Below are positions 1-13,400 of a stretch of 59,968 bases of DNA, piece by piece. The notes beneath the pieces are model-generated. The model was not told the origin of the DNA. It ran no database searches and was given only the letters and a program-made list of their open reading frames with translations. The stretch's first letter is position 1. Every line of letters starts with the position of its first letter. The position numbers were made by a program, and so were the translations under genes. Origin of the DNA: Myxococcaceae bacterium JPH2 (GTDB lineage: Bacteria; Myxococcota; Myxococcia; Myxococcales; Myxococcaceae); contig JAEMGR010000010.1 in the NCBI GenBank assembly GCA_016458225.1, positions 1 through 59,968 on the forward strand, read 5' to 3'.

Positions 1-1490
1 GGCGCGAAGCTGGTGCGCCAGTTGGTTGGCCTGTGCGTCCACCTCCGCATACGTCAGTCGCGTCCCTTCCGACTCCACCGCCACGGCTTCGGGACGCTTC
101 GCCACCTGCTGCTCCACCAGGTGGTGCACCAGCTCGTCCCTCGGGTACTCCGCGGCGGTGTCGTTCCACGCCACCAGCACCTGCCCCCGCTCTGCCTCCG
201 TGAGGAGCGAGAGCTCGGACAGTGGCGCATCGGGAGAAGTCACGGCCCATTCCAGGACGCGCTGGAAGTGCTCGCTCATGCGAGCGACCGTGGAGGCCGC
301 AAACAGGTCGGTGCTGTACTCCAGGATGCCCTTGAGACCGTCCTCCGTCTCCGTGACATCGAGCGTGAGGTCGAACTTCGCGCCGAGACTCGGGATGGGC
401 TGCAGACTCACCTTCAGCCCCGGCAGCGTCACATCCGGAACCGGTACGTTCTGGAGCGCGACGAGCACCTGGAACAAGGGCGGACGTCGCTGTCCTCGGG
501 GAACGTCCATCACCTCCACGAGCTTCTCGAAGGGCACGTCCTGGTTCGCGTACGCGCCCAGGGCCATGCGCTTCACGCGCCCGAAGAAGGTCCGGAACGA
601 GGGATCGCCCGAGAGGTCCCCTCGCAACACCAGCGTGTTGACGAACAGGCCCAGCAGGCCCTCCAGCTCCTTGCGGTTGCGACCCGCGATGGGCGTGCCG
701 ACGGTGATGTCCTCCTGGCCGGAGTAGCGACCGAGGACAACCTGAAGCGCCGCGATGATGCCCATGAAGAGCGTGCCGCCCTCTCGCAACGCCACAGCCT
801 TGAGCTGCTCGGTGAGCGCCCGCGGCACGAGCACGGGCTGACTGGCCCCTCGGCCCGAAGGCTTCGCCGGGAGTGGGAAGTCCGTGGGCAACGCCAGTGC
901 GCCATTCACGCCGCGCAAGGCCTGCTTCCACCAACTCAACTGCGCTTCCAGCTCGGCGCCCTGGAGCCAGCCTCGCTGCCACAGCGCGAAGTCGACGTAT
1001 TGGAGGGGCGGCTCGGGGAGCTTCGTAGGCGCGCCCAGGCGACGCGCGGTGTAGAGCATCACCAGCTCGCGCGAGAGCACCGCGCCGGACCACCCGTCCG
1101 TGATGATGTGGTGGAGGACGAGCAACAGGACGTGCTCCTCCTCCCCCACCCGCAGCAAGGAGGCGCGCATCAGCGGCCCTTGCTCCAAGTCGAAGCGATG
1201 GAGGATCCGCTCGCGCAGAGCTGACAGCAGCTCGGTCTCGCGCCGAGCGGAGGGAACGTGGCGCAGGTCCACCTGCTCCAACGGGAGCGCCATCGAGGGG
1301 AAGACGTGCTGAATGGGCGCGTCGGCCGCGTGACGGTAGACCGTGCGCAGCACTTCATGTCGCACCACCAACTCCTGGAGCGACTTCTCCAGCGCGGCGA
1401 CATCCAGGGCGCCACTCAGGCGCAACGAGATGGGCGAGTGGTACGCAACGCTCGTCGGATCGAGCTGAGCGAGGTACCACAACCGCTGCT
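1..1490 (-). other. NRPS module: C domain and beginning of A domain (cut by window edge)
   Basis: The C domain starts PLSFGQQRLWYLAQLDPTS and has an intact HHIITDGWSG active site. It continues to GQEDITVGTPIAGRNRKELE and ends near 180. The following A domain is represented only by its first residues, ending RLTYAEVDAQANQLAHQLRA at base 1. The reading frame is open at the edge, so the synthase continues leftwards. Confidence 0.9.
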
Positions 1491-4400
1491 GTCCGAACGA
1501 AAGCGGCAGCGGCCCCGCGCGCGACACGCGGCGAATCGCACCACCCGGAGCGCCCGAGGCCAGCTCCGTGCCACGCGCGGATCCAGAGCCCTGGGACACA
1601 GCCGCAGCCACGTGCGAAGAGGCAGGGTGCGAGCGAGACGCGGATGACTCGCCCCGCGACTGAGCCGACGGAACACGCGGCGGGGACGAAGCCCCATGCA
1701 CGTCTGCGCCGGGCGCGCGCGGCACACTCGAGGATGGGCGTGCCACGACGGCGGACCGGCTGTCGGTGGCGGGTGGCTGGGTGACTCCTGGGCTGGGCGC
1801 CCGAGTCGAAGCGGGCCGCCGCGCAAGGTTCGCAAGAACCTCCACCTGCCCGTCCGCTCGGTATCGCGCCGAGACATGTGTGCCGTACAGGCGCGTCCCA
1901 TTTCCCTCGGGGGATCCAGGCAGGCGCGCACGCGAGCGTTCCGGATCATTCCAGAAGCCGATCGGTACGGCCTCGCCCCCTACGAACAACTCGCCCACCA
2001 CGCCCACCGGGGCACGACGCCCCGAGGCATCGAGCACGAACCGTGGCCCGTGGGTCTCGGTCGCCTGAGGCAACACGGGCACGGGAGAGACCACCCGCGC
2101 GGAGGCCGCCCGCTGGAGCGACGCGGCCAGCTCGACCGGGCTTCCCTCTGTCTCGTCCACGACCCACGTGCGCACCGAGCCCAGGCGCGCCTCGGCCTCG
2201 GGCAGGTTCGCGAGCGTTTGCGCGAACGCGGCGCCGCAGCGCAGATGCGCGGGCGACTCCGGGCGCAGCCAGTCCACCAGCGACGGACCCACGTCTTCGC
2301 GAGGCAGCACGAAGGAAGGACGCGCGCGGTCTCCCTGCACGCGGCGCCGCAGCGTGTCCAAGTGTCGCAGGCCCTCCATGGCCACGGCATGCGGGAGACC
2401 GAAGTCGACGAGGCACGCGACCTCATCCACGTCCGCCTGCCGGAGCTGCTCCATCCGCGCGACGAGCGAGTCCGGAGTGCCGAACAATCCGCCCGCCTCC
2501 AGGTAGCGCGTGACGCCCTGCTCCAGCAGCGTCTCCAGGTCCTGGGGCGACAGCTGTCGCACGTCGAAGCCCGAGCCCTGGCTGGCCACCAGTCCCTGGA
2601 TCAGCTCCACCGAGCTGCGGAAGTAGCGCAGCAACGGCTCGCGCGCGAGGCGGGCCACGTCCTCGCGGCGCTCCGTCACGAACGTATGCAGCATCAGGAC
2701 GACGTGGCCTCGGTCGTGGCCCGCCGCACGCCGCGCCGCCCGGTAGAGGGCCACCTTGCGGCCCAGCTCCTCGAAGTCCTGTCCCAGCCCGAGCACGTTG
2801 GTGAGCAACCCCGTGCCCAGCTCACCCGCCATCCGGAACGTCTCAGGGTTGAAGGCGGCGGTGATCCACAAGGGAAGCTCGGCTTGAACGGGCCGCGGGC
2901 GGATCGAGACGTCCACCTCGACTCCGGCGCCGTTGACACGGCGAATGGATCCACCCCGCCACAGCCTTCGCACCTCTTCCACGCCACGCCGCACGGCCTC
3001 TGGGCGCTGCTTGAAGTTCTCCGGAGCGAAGACGAAGTCGTTCGCGTTCCAACCCGTGGCAAAGGACACCCCCGCGCGTCCATCCGAGAGGTTGTCGATG
3101 ACGGACCACTCCTCGGCCACGCGCACGGTGTCGTGCAGCGGGAGCACGACGCTGCCGGCGCGCAGGGACACGCGCTCGGTGACCATGGCCAGCGCGGCGG
3201 TCGTCGTGGTCGGGCTGGGATAGGGACCACCGAAGGCGTGGAAGTGACGCTCGGGCGTCCACACCGCGCTGAAGTCATGCGTGTCAGCGAACTTCGCGCC
3301 GTCGAGCAGCAACTGGTACTTCTCGCGGCCCGCCGCGTCAGCGTCCGCCGCGAAGTAGAACAAGCTGAAGTCGAGCGTGCGCGAGCCTCCCGTGCGCCCT
3401 GCCACGGAGCGGTCCTCGGCCACGGCTCCGGCCACGACGACCTGGAGTCCACGCGTGAGCGCCCACAACGTCTCCAGCTCGGCGCCATCGCGCGCCAATT
3501 CGGGCGTCACGAGCCAGAGCTCCCCAGGGCTCGCGGACATGCGCGCATCGAGCAACGCGAACCGGTGCCCGAGGTTCTGGTGGCTCAGCACCACCCGCGC
3601 CGAGTCCTCGCCACCGTGCTCCGGCACGAGGCAGGCCATGCCCTCCACCTCCACGCGCGGCAGTGCCCATTCGCTCGACACCGTATCTGGCGCCAGCGGG
3701 AGTCGGGCGACCCGAACGCCCGCCAGCTCCGACGGAACCCGCACCGAGGCTCCCGCCACGAGCACCGCGGGTTGTCCCTCCAAGGCCAGGGACGCCACCG
3801 TGCTCCATTGCGTCGGCGTCACGAGCGCATAGGCACCTCCCGCCGCGAGCACGCCCCACAGCGCGACCGCGCGCTCGAGCGGCGAATCGACACAGACCGC
3901 CACGGGGATGCCCGAGCCCACGTCCAGGCGTCGCAACTGGGTCGCGAGCGCGAGCGCCTGCGTCCGCAAGGCGCGCCACGTCAGCGAGCGCGAACCCTCG
4001 CGCAGGGCCACCGCTTCGGGCTCGGCCTCCGCGCGAGCCAGGAGCAGCGCGGGAATGGAGGCGGACCCCAAGGACGCACCCGGCTCGGCGCGCTCCAGCG
4101 ACAGCCTCGACATCGCGAGGTCCGGAGACGCCATCGCGTCCGTCAGGAGCGCTTCCATCTGCGACAGCAGCCGCGCGATGGACGACGCATCGAACAAGTC
4201 GACCGCGTACTCGAGGATGCCGGAGAAGCCGTCCTCGTCCTGCCGCATGAGCACGGTGAGGTCCGCCAGCGCGGTGCCGTACTGCGCGGGAAGCTCGGTG
4301 ACGTCGAAGTAGCTCAGCCGCAGCCCGGGGAACTCGAGGATGGGCGCGGACACATCCTGGGTGTGCAGGAGGAAGACGGCGTCGAACAGGCGGGACAGCC

Positions 4401-7400
4401 CGCTCTCCTCGCCAGGCTCCAGCTCGCCCAGGAGCTGCTCGTAGGGAACATCCGGGTTCGCGAACGCGGACAGGGTCGTGTCGCGCACGCGGAGGGCCAG
4501 CTCGCGGAAGCTCGGGTCTCCCTCCAGAGAGGTCCGCAGCGCGAGGGCATGGGCGACGTAGCCGATCTGCGGCTCCAGCTCAGGCCGGGTGCGGTTGCCG
4601 ATGGACGTCCCCACCACGATGTCGTCCTGACCCGAGCACCGGGCCAGCAGCGCCTTGAAGCCCGCGAGCAGGGTCATGTACGGCGTGACGCCCTCACGCT
4701 GGCTGAACGCCTCCAGCGCGGTGCTGAGCCCCCGGGAGAACGCGAACGAGTGTCTCGCGCCGCGCCGCCGCGCCCCGGCCACGCGAGGCCGGTCGAGCGG
4801 CAGGGGCAGCGGCCCCGGTCGCCGAGCCAGCCGCTCCCGCCAATACGTCTGCTGCGATGACAGCGACCCGTCGACCACCGCTTGCCGCTGCCACGCGGCG
4901 AAGTCGATGTACTGGATGGGCAGCTCCGGCAATGCCACGGAGTGCCCGTGCACGAAGCCGGTGTAGAGCGCGACGGCCTCGCGGATGAAGTTCACCAGCG
5001 AGAGCGTGTCCGCGACGATGTGATGGATGGTGAGCAGCAACACATGCTCCGCATCCGCCAGGCGCAGCAGGTGGACGCGCACCAGCGGGCCCGCGTCCAA
5101 CGAGAACGGGGCAGCCGGATCGAGCCGCGCGCGCCGCATCGCCTCCGCCTCGCGGTCCCCCGCGAACTCGCGCAGGTCCACGACCGGCACCGAGATGCGA
5201 ACCTCCGAGAGGACGTGAGGCACCGCCCGGCCCGCCACGTCTCGGAAGACCGTGCGCAGGGACTCGTGACGACGGATGACGTCGTTGAAGGCGCGCTCCA
5301 ACAGCGGCACGCGCAAGTCACCCGTGATTCGGATCGCGAGCGGCTCGTTGAAGATGGAGCTGCCGGGCTCCTGCCGCTCCAGTTCCCAGACGCGAGCCTG
5401 GACGACGGAGAGGGGCAGCTCGCCGGTTCGAGGAATGGGCGCGATGGCCACGCCGGCCCTGGCGGCTTCGGGCGCATCCACCTGGAGGCGGGCCTCGATG
5501 CGCGCGGCGAGGCTCGCCACGGTGGGCGCCTCGAACAAGTCGCTCAGGGGAATCTGGACGCGGAACTCCTCGCGAAGGCGCGTGAGGAGCTGCGCCGCCA
5601 TGAGCGAGTTGCCGCCCAAGGCGAGGAAGTTGTCGTCCGGCCCGATGTCCTCCACGCCCAGGCGCTCGCGCCACAGCTCGGTCAGGCGCTGAGCGATGTC
5701 CCCGCGCGGCGCGGGCGGGGCGCTCGGGGCCACGACGACATCCGGAAGCGTCAGGGCAGGACGCACGACGTTCCGGGACTCGAAGGGATAGCCCGGGAGC
5801 GACACCCGATGGCGGCGCTCGTGCGCGAAGAAGCCTTCCCAATCCACCATCGCGCCGGCGCACCAGAGCGCCCCCAAGGACTCCAGCAGGGTCTGCTCAT
5901 CCGAGTTCGACGTGCCCTGCCGGCGCAGCGACGGCACCACGCGCGCGTCCCGCTGCGTCCGGAGCGCTGGACGCGCGAGCGTGGTGAGGTGCTGATCCGG
6001 TCCCGCCTCGATGAACCAGCGACACCCGGACTCGACCAACGTGGCGAGGCCCGCCGAGAAGCGCACGGGCTCACGCATCTGCCGAGCCCAGTACTCGGGC
6101 GAGATCGCTTCCTCGGGACGGATCCAGGTGCCGGTGAGGCTGGAGACGTAGGGAATGGACGGCGCGTTGAGCGTCAGGCCGGCCACGGCCTTCTCGAGCA
6201 ACGGCATCATCGGCTCCACCGCGCGGGAGTGGAACGCGTGCGCGGTCGCGATGGCCACCCTGCCCTCGCGCCGCTCCGCGAGCGCCTGCTCCAGGACCTC
6301 CAGTGCCTCGCGAGGTCCGGACACCGTGCAGCGATCGACCGCGTTGACGGCGGCGATCTCCACGCCCTCCGGCAACAGCGGACGCAGGGCCTCGACGGAC
6401 ATGCCCACCGCGAGCATGCCGCCCGGAGGCAGGCGGGACATCAGCTCGCCCCGCAGCACGGCCAGCGCGAGCGCGTCCTCCAGGGACAGGACGCCCGACA
6501 AACAGGCGGCCGCGTACTCACCAAAGCTGTGCCCCAACAACGCGCTGGGCTGGATGCCAAAGCCCATCCAGGTACGAGCGAGGGCGTACTCCACGGCCAG
6601 GAGCGCGGGCAGCGCGAAGCGGGGCTCTCGCAGGCGCGCCTCGGCCTCGGCCTCGCTCCCAGGCTCGGGGAAGAGCACCGCGCGCAGGTCCTCGGTCAGT
6701 CCAACAGTGGGGAGGATCTCCAGGCAGGCATCCAGCGCGCGCCGGAACGCGGGCTCGGACGAGTACAGGTCGCGCGCCATTCCAACCGACTGCGCGCCTT
6801 GCCCCGGGAAGAGGAACGCCACCTGCCGCGCTCGCGCCACCTCATTCGAGACGGCCTGCGCCGCCCGCCCCGGCTCCGCGAGCACGCGGGCCAGCTCCGC
6901 GCCATCCTCGACCACGACGGACTGGCGGAACTCGAAGGCCCGACGCCCCACGGCCCGGGTGTGGGCAAGATCCGCGAGGTCCACATCGGGGTGCGCGAGG
7001 ACATGGCGGGCCAGCTCTTGCCCCAGCGTCCTCAGCGCGCCTTCGCTCCTCGCCGACAAGGTGACGAGCTGTCGACCGCGAGAGCTGCCCATCGGCAACT
7101 CAGGCGGCGGCGCCTCCTCCAGCACGAGGTGCGCGTTGGTGCCGCCGATTCCGAAGGAACTGACGGCCGCGCGCCGAGGCACGTCGCCCCGAGGCCAGGG
7201 CCGCAGCGAGGTGTTCACGAAGAAGGGACCGCGCGAGAAGTCCACCTCGGGATTGGGCTGCTCGAAGTGAAGGCTGGGCGGCACCTCGCCGTGATGCAGT
7301 GACAGGACCGCCTTGATGAGGCCAGCCATGCCCGCGGCCGTGTCCAGGTGTCCGATGTTCGTCTTCACCGAGCCGAGGGCGCAGTAGCCCCGCTGCTCGG

Positions 7401-10400
7401 TGTGCGCGCGGAAGGCGCGGGTCAGCGCCGCGACCTCGATGGGGTCACCGAGCGAGGTCCCCGTGCCATGCGCCTCGACGAGCCCGATGGTGGAGGCGTC
7501 CACGTCCGCGGCGGCGAGCGCGCGCGAGATGACCTCGCGCTGCCCCTGAATGCTGGGCGCGGTGTAGCTGACCTTCGCATCGGCGTCGTTGTTGAGGGCC
7601 GAGCCCTTGATGACCGCGTAGACGGTGTCGCCGTCGCGCACCGCATCCGCGAGGCGCTTGAGCACCACCACGCCCAACCCATTGCCCAGCACGGTGCCCC
7701 GCGCGCGGGCATCGAATGCGCGGCAGTGCCCGTCCGGAGAGAGGATCATCCCCTCCTGGAAGAGGTAGCCCGTGCGCTGAGGCAGCGACACCTTCACCGC
7801 GCCCGCGAGCCCCACGTCGGACTGGCGCGTGCGCAAGCTCTGGCAGGCGAGGTGCACCGCGACGAGGCCCGTGGAGCAGGCGGTGTAGACGTTGAGGCTC
7901 TCGCCGGAGAGCTTGAGCTTGTAGGCCGTCTTGGTGGCCACGTTCTCGCCGGTCGTGGTGCCGAGCGCCTCGAACAGAGCCGCTGGCTCCTTCTTCGTCT
8001 GGCCGAGGAGCGACAGGAGGTGCCCTCCCGACGAGCCCGCGCCGGCATACAGCGAGATGGCGCCCAGGACGCGCTGCGCGTCGTAGCCCGCGTCCTCCAA
8101 CGCATGCCACGCGCACTCCAGGAAGAGGCGCTGCTGCGGATCCATCCACTCGGCCTCGCGCGGGGAGACCTCGAAGAAGCCCGCATCGAAGTCGTCGGCG
8201 CCATCCAGCACGCCCCCCGCCGGCACGAAGTCCGGATGCTCTCGCATCGCGGCGGACAACAGCGGCGAGTCCTCCAGCTCCTCGGCGGAGAAGCGCGAGA
8301 TGGACTCCACCCCCTGCCGCAGGTTCTCCCAGAAGGCCTTCACGTCCTTGGCCCCAGGGAACCGGCCCGCCATGCCGACGATGGCGATGTCTCGCCCTTC
8401 CCCTTCGGTTCTCACCTCGGTCTCGGAGCGGCGTGGCGCGCGAGGCTCGGGCTCCACCCGCTCGCGCTCCAAGCGCGCGGCGAGCGCGTGCACCGTCGGA
8501 TGCTCGAAGAAGTGCGTGACGGGGACCTCGCGCCCCAGCTCGGCGCGAAGCTGGGTGCTGGCCTTCACCACGGTCAGCGAGCTGCCTCCGAGCGCCTCGA
8601 AGAAGTGGTCATGCATGCCCACTCGGGGTACCTGGAGCACCCGCGCCCAGACCCCCGCGATGGTCCGCTCCAGCTCGGTCGTCGGCTCGACGGACTCCGG
8701 TGCGGCAGCGGCTGCGAGGGGCTCGTGCTCCGGCAAGGAGCGACGGTCGACCTTTCCTCCTGGCGTCAGCGGCAGGTGCTCCAGCCGCATGAAGAACGAG
8801 GGCACCCACGCATCCGGGAGCCGCTCGCGCAGGAAGCGACGCAACGTCCCCGCGTCCAGCTCTCCCTCGCCCACGACATAGGCCGTCAGGCGCGTCTCCC
8901 CTCCACGCTCGTGGGGGACGACCACGGCCTGTCGAACACCGGGGTGTCGGGACAGGGCGGCCTCGACCTCGCCCAGCTCGATGCGGATGCCGCGGACCTT
9001 CACCTGCGCGTCGCGGCGCCCGACGAACTCCAGGCGACCATCGGCGAGCTGACACACCATGTCCCCGGTCCGATACAGCCGCTCCCCCGGGTCCTGCGTG
9101 AAGGGATGGGGCACGAAGCGCTCGGCGGTGAGCGCGGGCTGGTTCAGATAGCCGCGCCCCACGCCGATGCCGCCCACGCACAGCTCACCCGGTACGCCCA
9201 CGGGCACCGGCTGCATGTCGCGATCGAGCACGTACACGCGCGCGCCCGCGAGGGCCCGCCCGATGGACGGACGCCGAGGATCCACCTCCAGCTCCACGGT
9301 CGCGCAGATGGAGACCTCGGTGGGCCCGTAGCCGTCCAGGAAGCGCCGGCCGGCCTGCCACGCGGCGGCCAACTCCGGCGTGCAGGCCTCGCCCACGGAG
9401 GCGACCACCCCGAGCGCCGGCAGCGCGGACGGACTCAGCTGCGCGAGCGAGGTGGGCGTCGCGATCAACACGTCGATGCGCTGCGCTCCCAATACCTCCT
9501 GCAAGGCGGGACCCGCCAGGAGCGTGCCGGGAGGCGCGAACACCAGCTCCGCGCCCGAGCACAGCGCGGTGAACACCTCGCACACGGAGGCATCGAACCC
9601 GAAGGACGCGAGCTGGAGGATGCGCCGCCCTGGCCCCAGGCCGAGCGCCTCACCGAACGCGACCGCCGTATTGCTCAGCCCCCGGTGCTCGATGAGCGCG
9701 CCCTTGGGCGTTCCCGTCGAGCCGGAGGTGAAGAGGACATAGGCCAGGTGCTCGGGAGACACCGAGGACTCGGGCGCGGACTCCGGGAAGCGAGCGATCG
9801 CGCTCGCATCCGCGTCGAGCAGCACCAGCATCTCACCGCTCGTGCCCAGCTCGTCCGCCAGCGCCTCCTGGCTGATCAGCACGGGCACACGGGCTTCGCC
9901 CAGCATGGCCGCAAGACGACCGGGGGGATACGACGTGTCGAGCGGCAGGAAGGCGCCACCCGCCTTCAACACGCCCAGCAGCGCCACCACCAGCTCGGGC
10001 GTGCGCTCCAGATACACGCCCACCCGGACCTCGGGCCCCACGCCCACCGAGCGCAGGTGCGCCGCGAGCTGATTGGCGCGGGCATCCAGCTCCCGATACG
10101 ACCAGGACCGCGTCCCCAGCGTGAGCGCGGGACCGCCGGGAGTCCGCCGCGCCCAGGCCTCGACATGGTGGTGCGCGCATCGGGCGGGAGCCGCGGGGCT
10201 CGTGTGGCTCCACTCGAGCAGCGCGCGCTGGCGCTCCTCGGGCGTCAACATCGACAGCTCGGAGACGCGACGCTCGGGCTCCGCCACGGCGCCCACGAGG
10301 AGCATCTCCAGGTGACGCAGCATGCGCGCCACCGTGTCCGCGTCGAAGAGGTCCGTGGCGTACTCGCACAGCAGCTCGACACCCGTGGCCGTCTCGGTCA

Positions 10401-13400
10401 CGCAGAGCGTGAGGTCCAGCTTCGTCGCGCCTGTGTCGCCCAGGCTGCCTTCGAGCGTCAGTCCACCCGGCAGGCGCGCCGAAGTGGGCAGCGCCTCCTG
10501 GAGCACCAGCTTCACCTGGAACACGGGCGCATGGGACAGGCTGCGCTCCGGGTTGAGGGCGCGGACCAGCTCGTCGAAGGGCAGGTCCTGGTGCGCCCAC
10601 GCGGCGAGCGCCTCGTCATGGAGTCGCGCGAGCACCTCGCGGAAGCTCGGCGCGCCGGAGAAGTCGCCACGCAGAGGGAGCTGGTTGACGAACAGGCCCA
10701 GCAGCCCCGCGAGCTCCGGGCGCGCACGGTGCGCGGCGTCCACGCCGACGACGAGATCCTCCTGTCCCGAGTAGCGATGAAGCAGGAGCTGAAACCCCGC
10801 CAACAACGTCACGAAGGGCGTGGTGCCGCCATGGCGCGCCAGCGCGCGCACCTGCTCCCAGGTCGACAACTCCAAGCGGCGGCGCACCTGCGCGCCTCGG
10901 TAGGACTGGACAGCGGGACGAGGACGATCGCCACGCAACTCCAAGACCGGTGGAGTTCCAGCCAGGTGCTCGCGCCACCAGGAGATCAACGTCTCCAAGC
11001 GGGTGCCCTGGAGCCACTGCCGCTGCCAGATGGCGTAGTCGCCGAACTGCACGGGAGGGTCGGCAAGCACGGGCGCGCGCCGCTCCAGCGCCGCCGCATA
11101 GAGCTCACCCAGCTCCCCCACCAGCACCCGCATGGAGCCGCCGTCCGTGACGAGGTGATGCATCGTCAGGAGCAACACGTGGCGCTCGGACTCCAAACGC
11201 AACAGCGTGGCGCGGAGCAGCGGGCCTTGTCCCAGGTCGAACGGGCGACGGGCCTCCTCGCGCGCCAGCCGGAGGACCTCGGCCTCGCGCGCGGCCTCGG
11301 GCGACGAGGACAGCTCCACGACGGGTAGCGCCAACGCCACGGACTCGAGGACGCGAGCCAGGGGCTCGCCCTTCGCGTCCTCCGCGACGACCATGCGGAG
11401 CACTTCATGCCGCCGCGTCAGCGCTCGCAGTCCGCGCTCCAGCGCCGAGGCATCCAAGCGCCCCGCCAGCCGCGCCACCACCGGGACGTTGTAGAACGCG
11501 CTTCCGGGTTCCAGGCGCTCGAGGAACCACAAGCGCTGCTGCGCGAATGACAGGGGCGGTGACCCACCCGCTGGACGCCGAGGAATGGCCTCACGAGCAG
11601 GCTCGCGCGTCCGGCGCGCGGCGATCTCCCGCACCAATTCAGCGGCGCTCGCGCCCCGGAGCAGGGACTCCATGGGGATCGCGACGCCCAGGTCCCGCTC
11701 CAGGCCGTGCGCCAACTCCACGGCGGCGAGCGAGTCGAGTCCGTATCGCGTGAGCGGGACATCGGACTCCAGCGCCTCCACCCGGGAGCCCAGCCGCGCG
11801 GCGATGCGCGCGAGCACGGACGACTCCAGCGACGGCAGCTCCCCCTCCGCGAGCGCATCCGCGGCCTCGCGAGACTCGAAGCTCCCCGCTCGCCACACGT
11901 GCAGCTCGCGCAGCTCACCAGCCAGGAAGGCCTCACGGCTCGCGGCGCGCCGCACCTTCCCGCTGGAGGTCTTCGGCAGGCTCCCCGGATCGATGAGCAC
12001 GAGCGCGGCGGGGAGCACCTCGTGCACCTCCGACAGCCGCTGACGGATCGCGCCCGCGACGTCGTCGATGGAGCCCTCCAGCTTGCGTGCGTCCACCTCC
12101 TGCACCACCACCAGCCGCTCCTCGCCCTCCAGGTCGAGGGCGAAGGCCGCGCCACACCCGGGCCGGAGCGCCGGGTGGCTCTGCTCCACCGTCAGCTCCA
12201 GGTCCTGCGGATACAGGTTGCGTCCGCGCAGGATGATGAGGTCCTTCTTCCGGCCCGTGACGTAGAGCATCCCCGCGTCGAGGAACCCCAGGTCCCCCGT
12301 CCGCAGGAACGGCCCCTCTCCGCTCGCGAGGTGCGCCTGGAAGACCTCGCGGGACTGCTCGTCGCGTCGCCAGTAGCCCCGGGCCACGCTGGGCCCTCGG
12401 ACCCAGATCTCTCCCACGTCCCCCTGGGCGCGGACTCGCGCCGTCTCGGGGTCCACGACGAGGACCTCCTGCGACGACAGCGTCCTGCCGCTGCCCACCA
12501 GCACGCGACCTTCCCCGAGGACCGGCGCCGCGTGCCCCTGCTCCAGCGCCTGGATGTCCACGCGCCGCAAGCGAGGCGGCTCGGCCTTCACGCCGCCCGT
12601 GACGATGAGACTGGCCTCGGCCAGGCCGTAGCAGGGATAGAGCGACTCGCGCCGGAAGCCGTGCGGCGCGAAGGCGTCGGTGAAGCGCTGCAGCGTCTCG
12701 GCGCGGATGGGCTCGGCGCCGCAGAAGGCCACCTCCCAGCGGCTCAGGTCCAGCCCTTCTCGCTCCGCCACGGGGATGCGACGCGTGCACAGCTCGAAGG
12801 CGAAGTTGGGTCCGCCGCTGATGGTTCCGCCGAAGCGCGTGAGCGCCTCCAGCCAGAAGCGAGGGCGCTTGAGGAAGGCCAGCGGCGACATCAGCGCGGT
12901 GTGGAAGCCCTGCGCCAGCGGCACCAGGATGCCGCCGATGAGCCCCATGTCGTGATACGGCGGCAACCAGATGACACCCACGCTGTCGTCACGCGTCTGA
13001 AACGCACCGCGTATCAACCCGAGGTTGTGCAGCAGGTTGCGGTGGCTCAGCATCACGCCCTTCGGCGTGCCGGTGGAGCCCGAGGTGTACTGGAGAAACG
13101 CGAGCGACTCCGCCGAGACCTCCGGACGTCTCCACCCCGTCTCGTGCTCCAGCTCCGGCGCATCCGTCGCCACCCAGCGCAGCGCGCGCAGGTCCGGTGC
13201 GTCCTGGGTGAGGAACTCCGCCATCTCCGCGATGACGGACGTGGTGAGCACCACCGTCGCGCCCGAGTCCTCGACGATGGCGCGCAGTCGAGGCAGCGTG
13301 CGCTCCAGCCGCGTGGGGTCCGGCGGATACGCCGGCACCGCGACACATCCCGAGTAGAGACAGCCGAAGAAGCCCGCCACGTACTCGACGCCTGGCGGAT

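Noticed and set aside
7348-11328. A 1326-codon open frame on the plus strand, plus similar long plus-strand frames at 13-1224, 1696-4860, 4882-7302 and 11707-13674
   Set aside because: They run antisense to the NRPS/PKS gene, whose domains and catalytic motifs are unbroken on the minus strand. Their products are Arg/His/Leu-rich without any known motif, as expected for antisense frames in GC-rich DNA.
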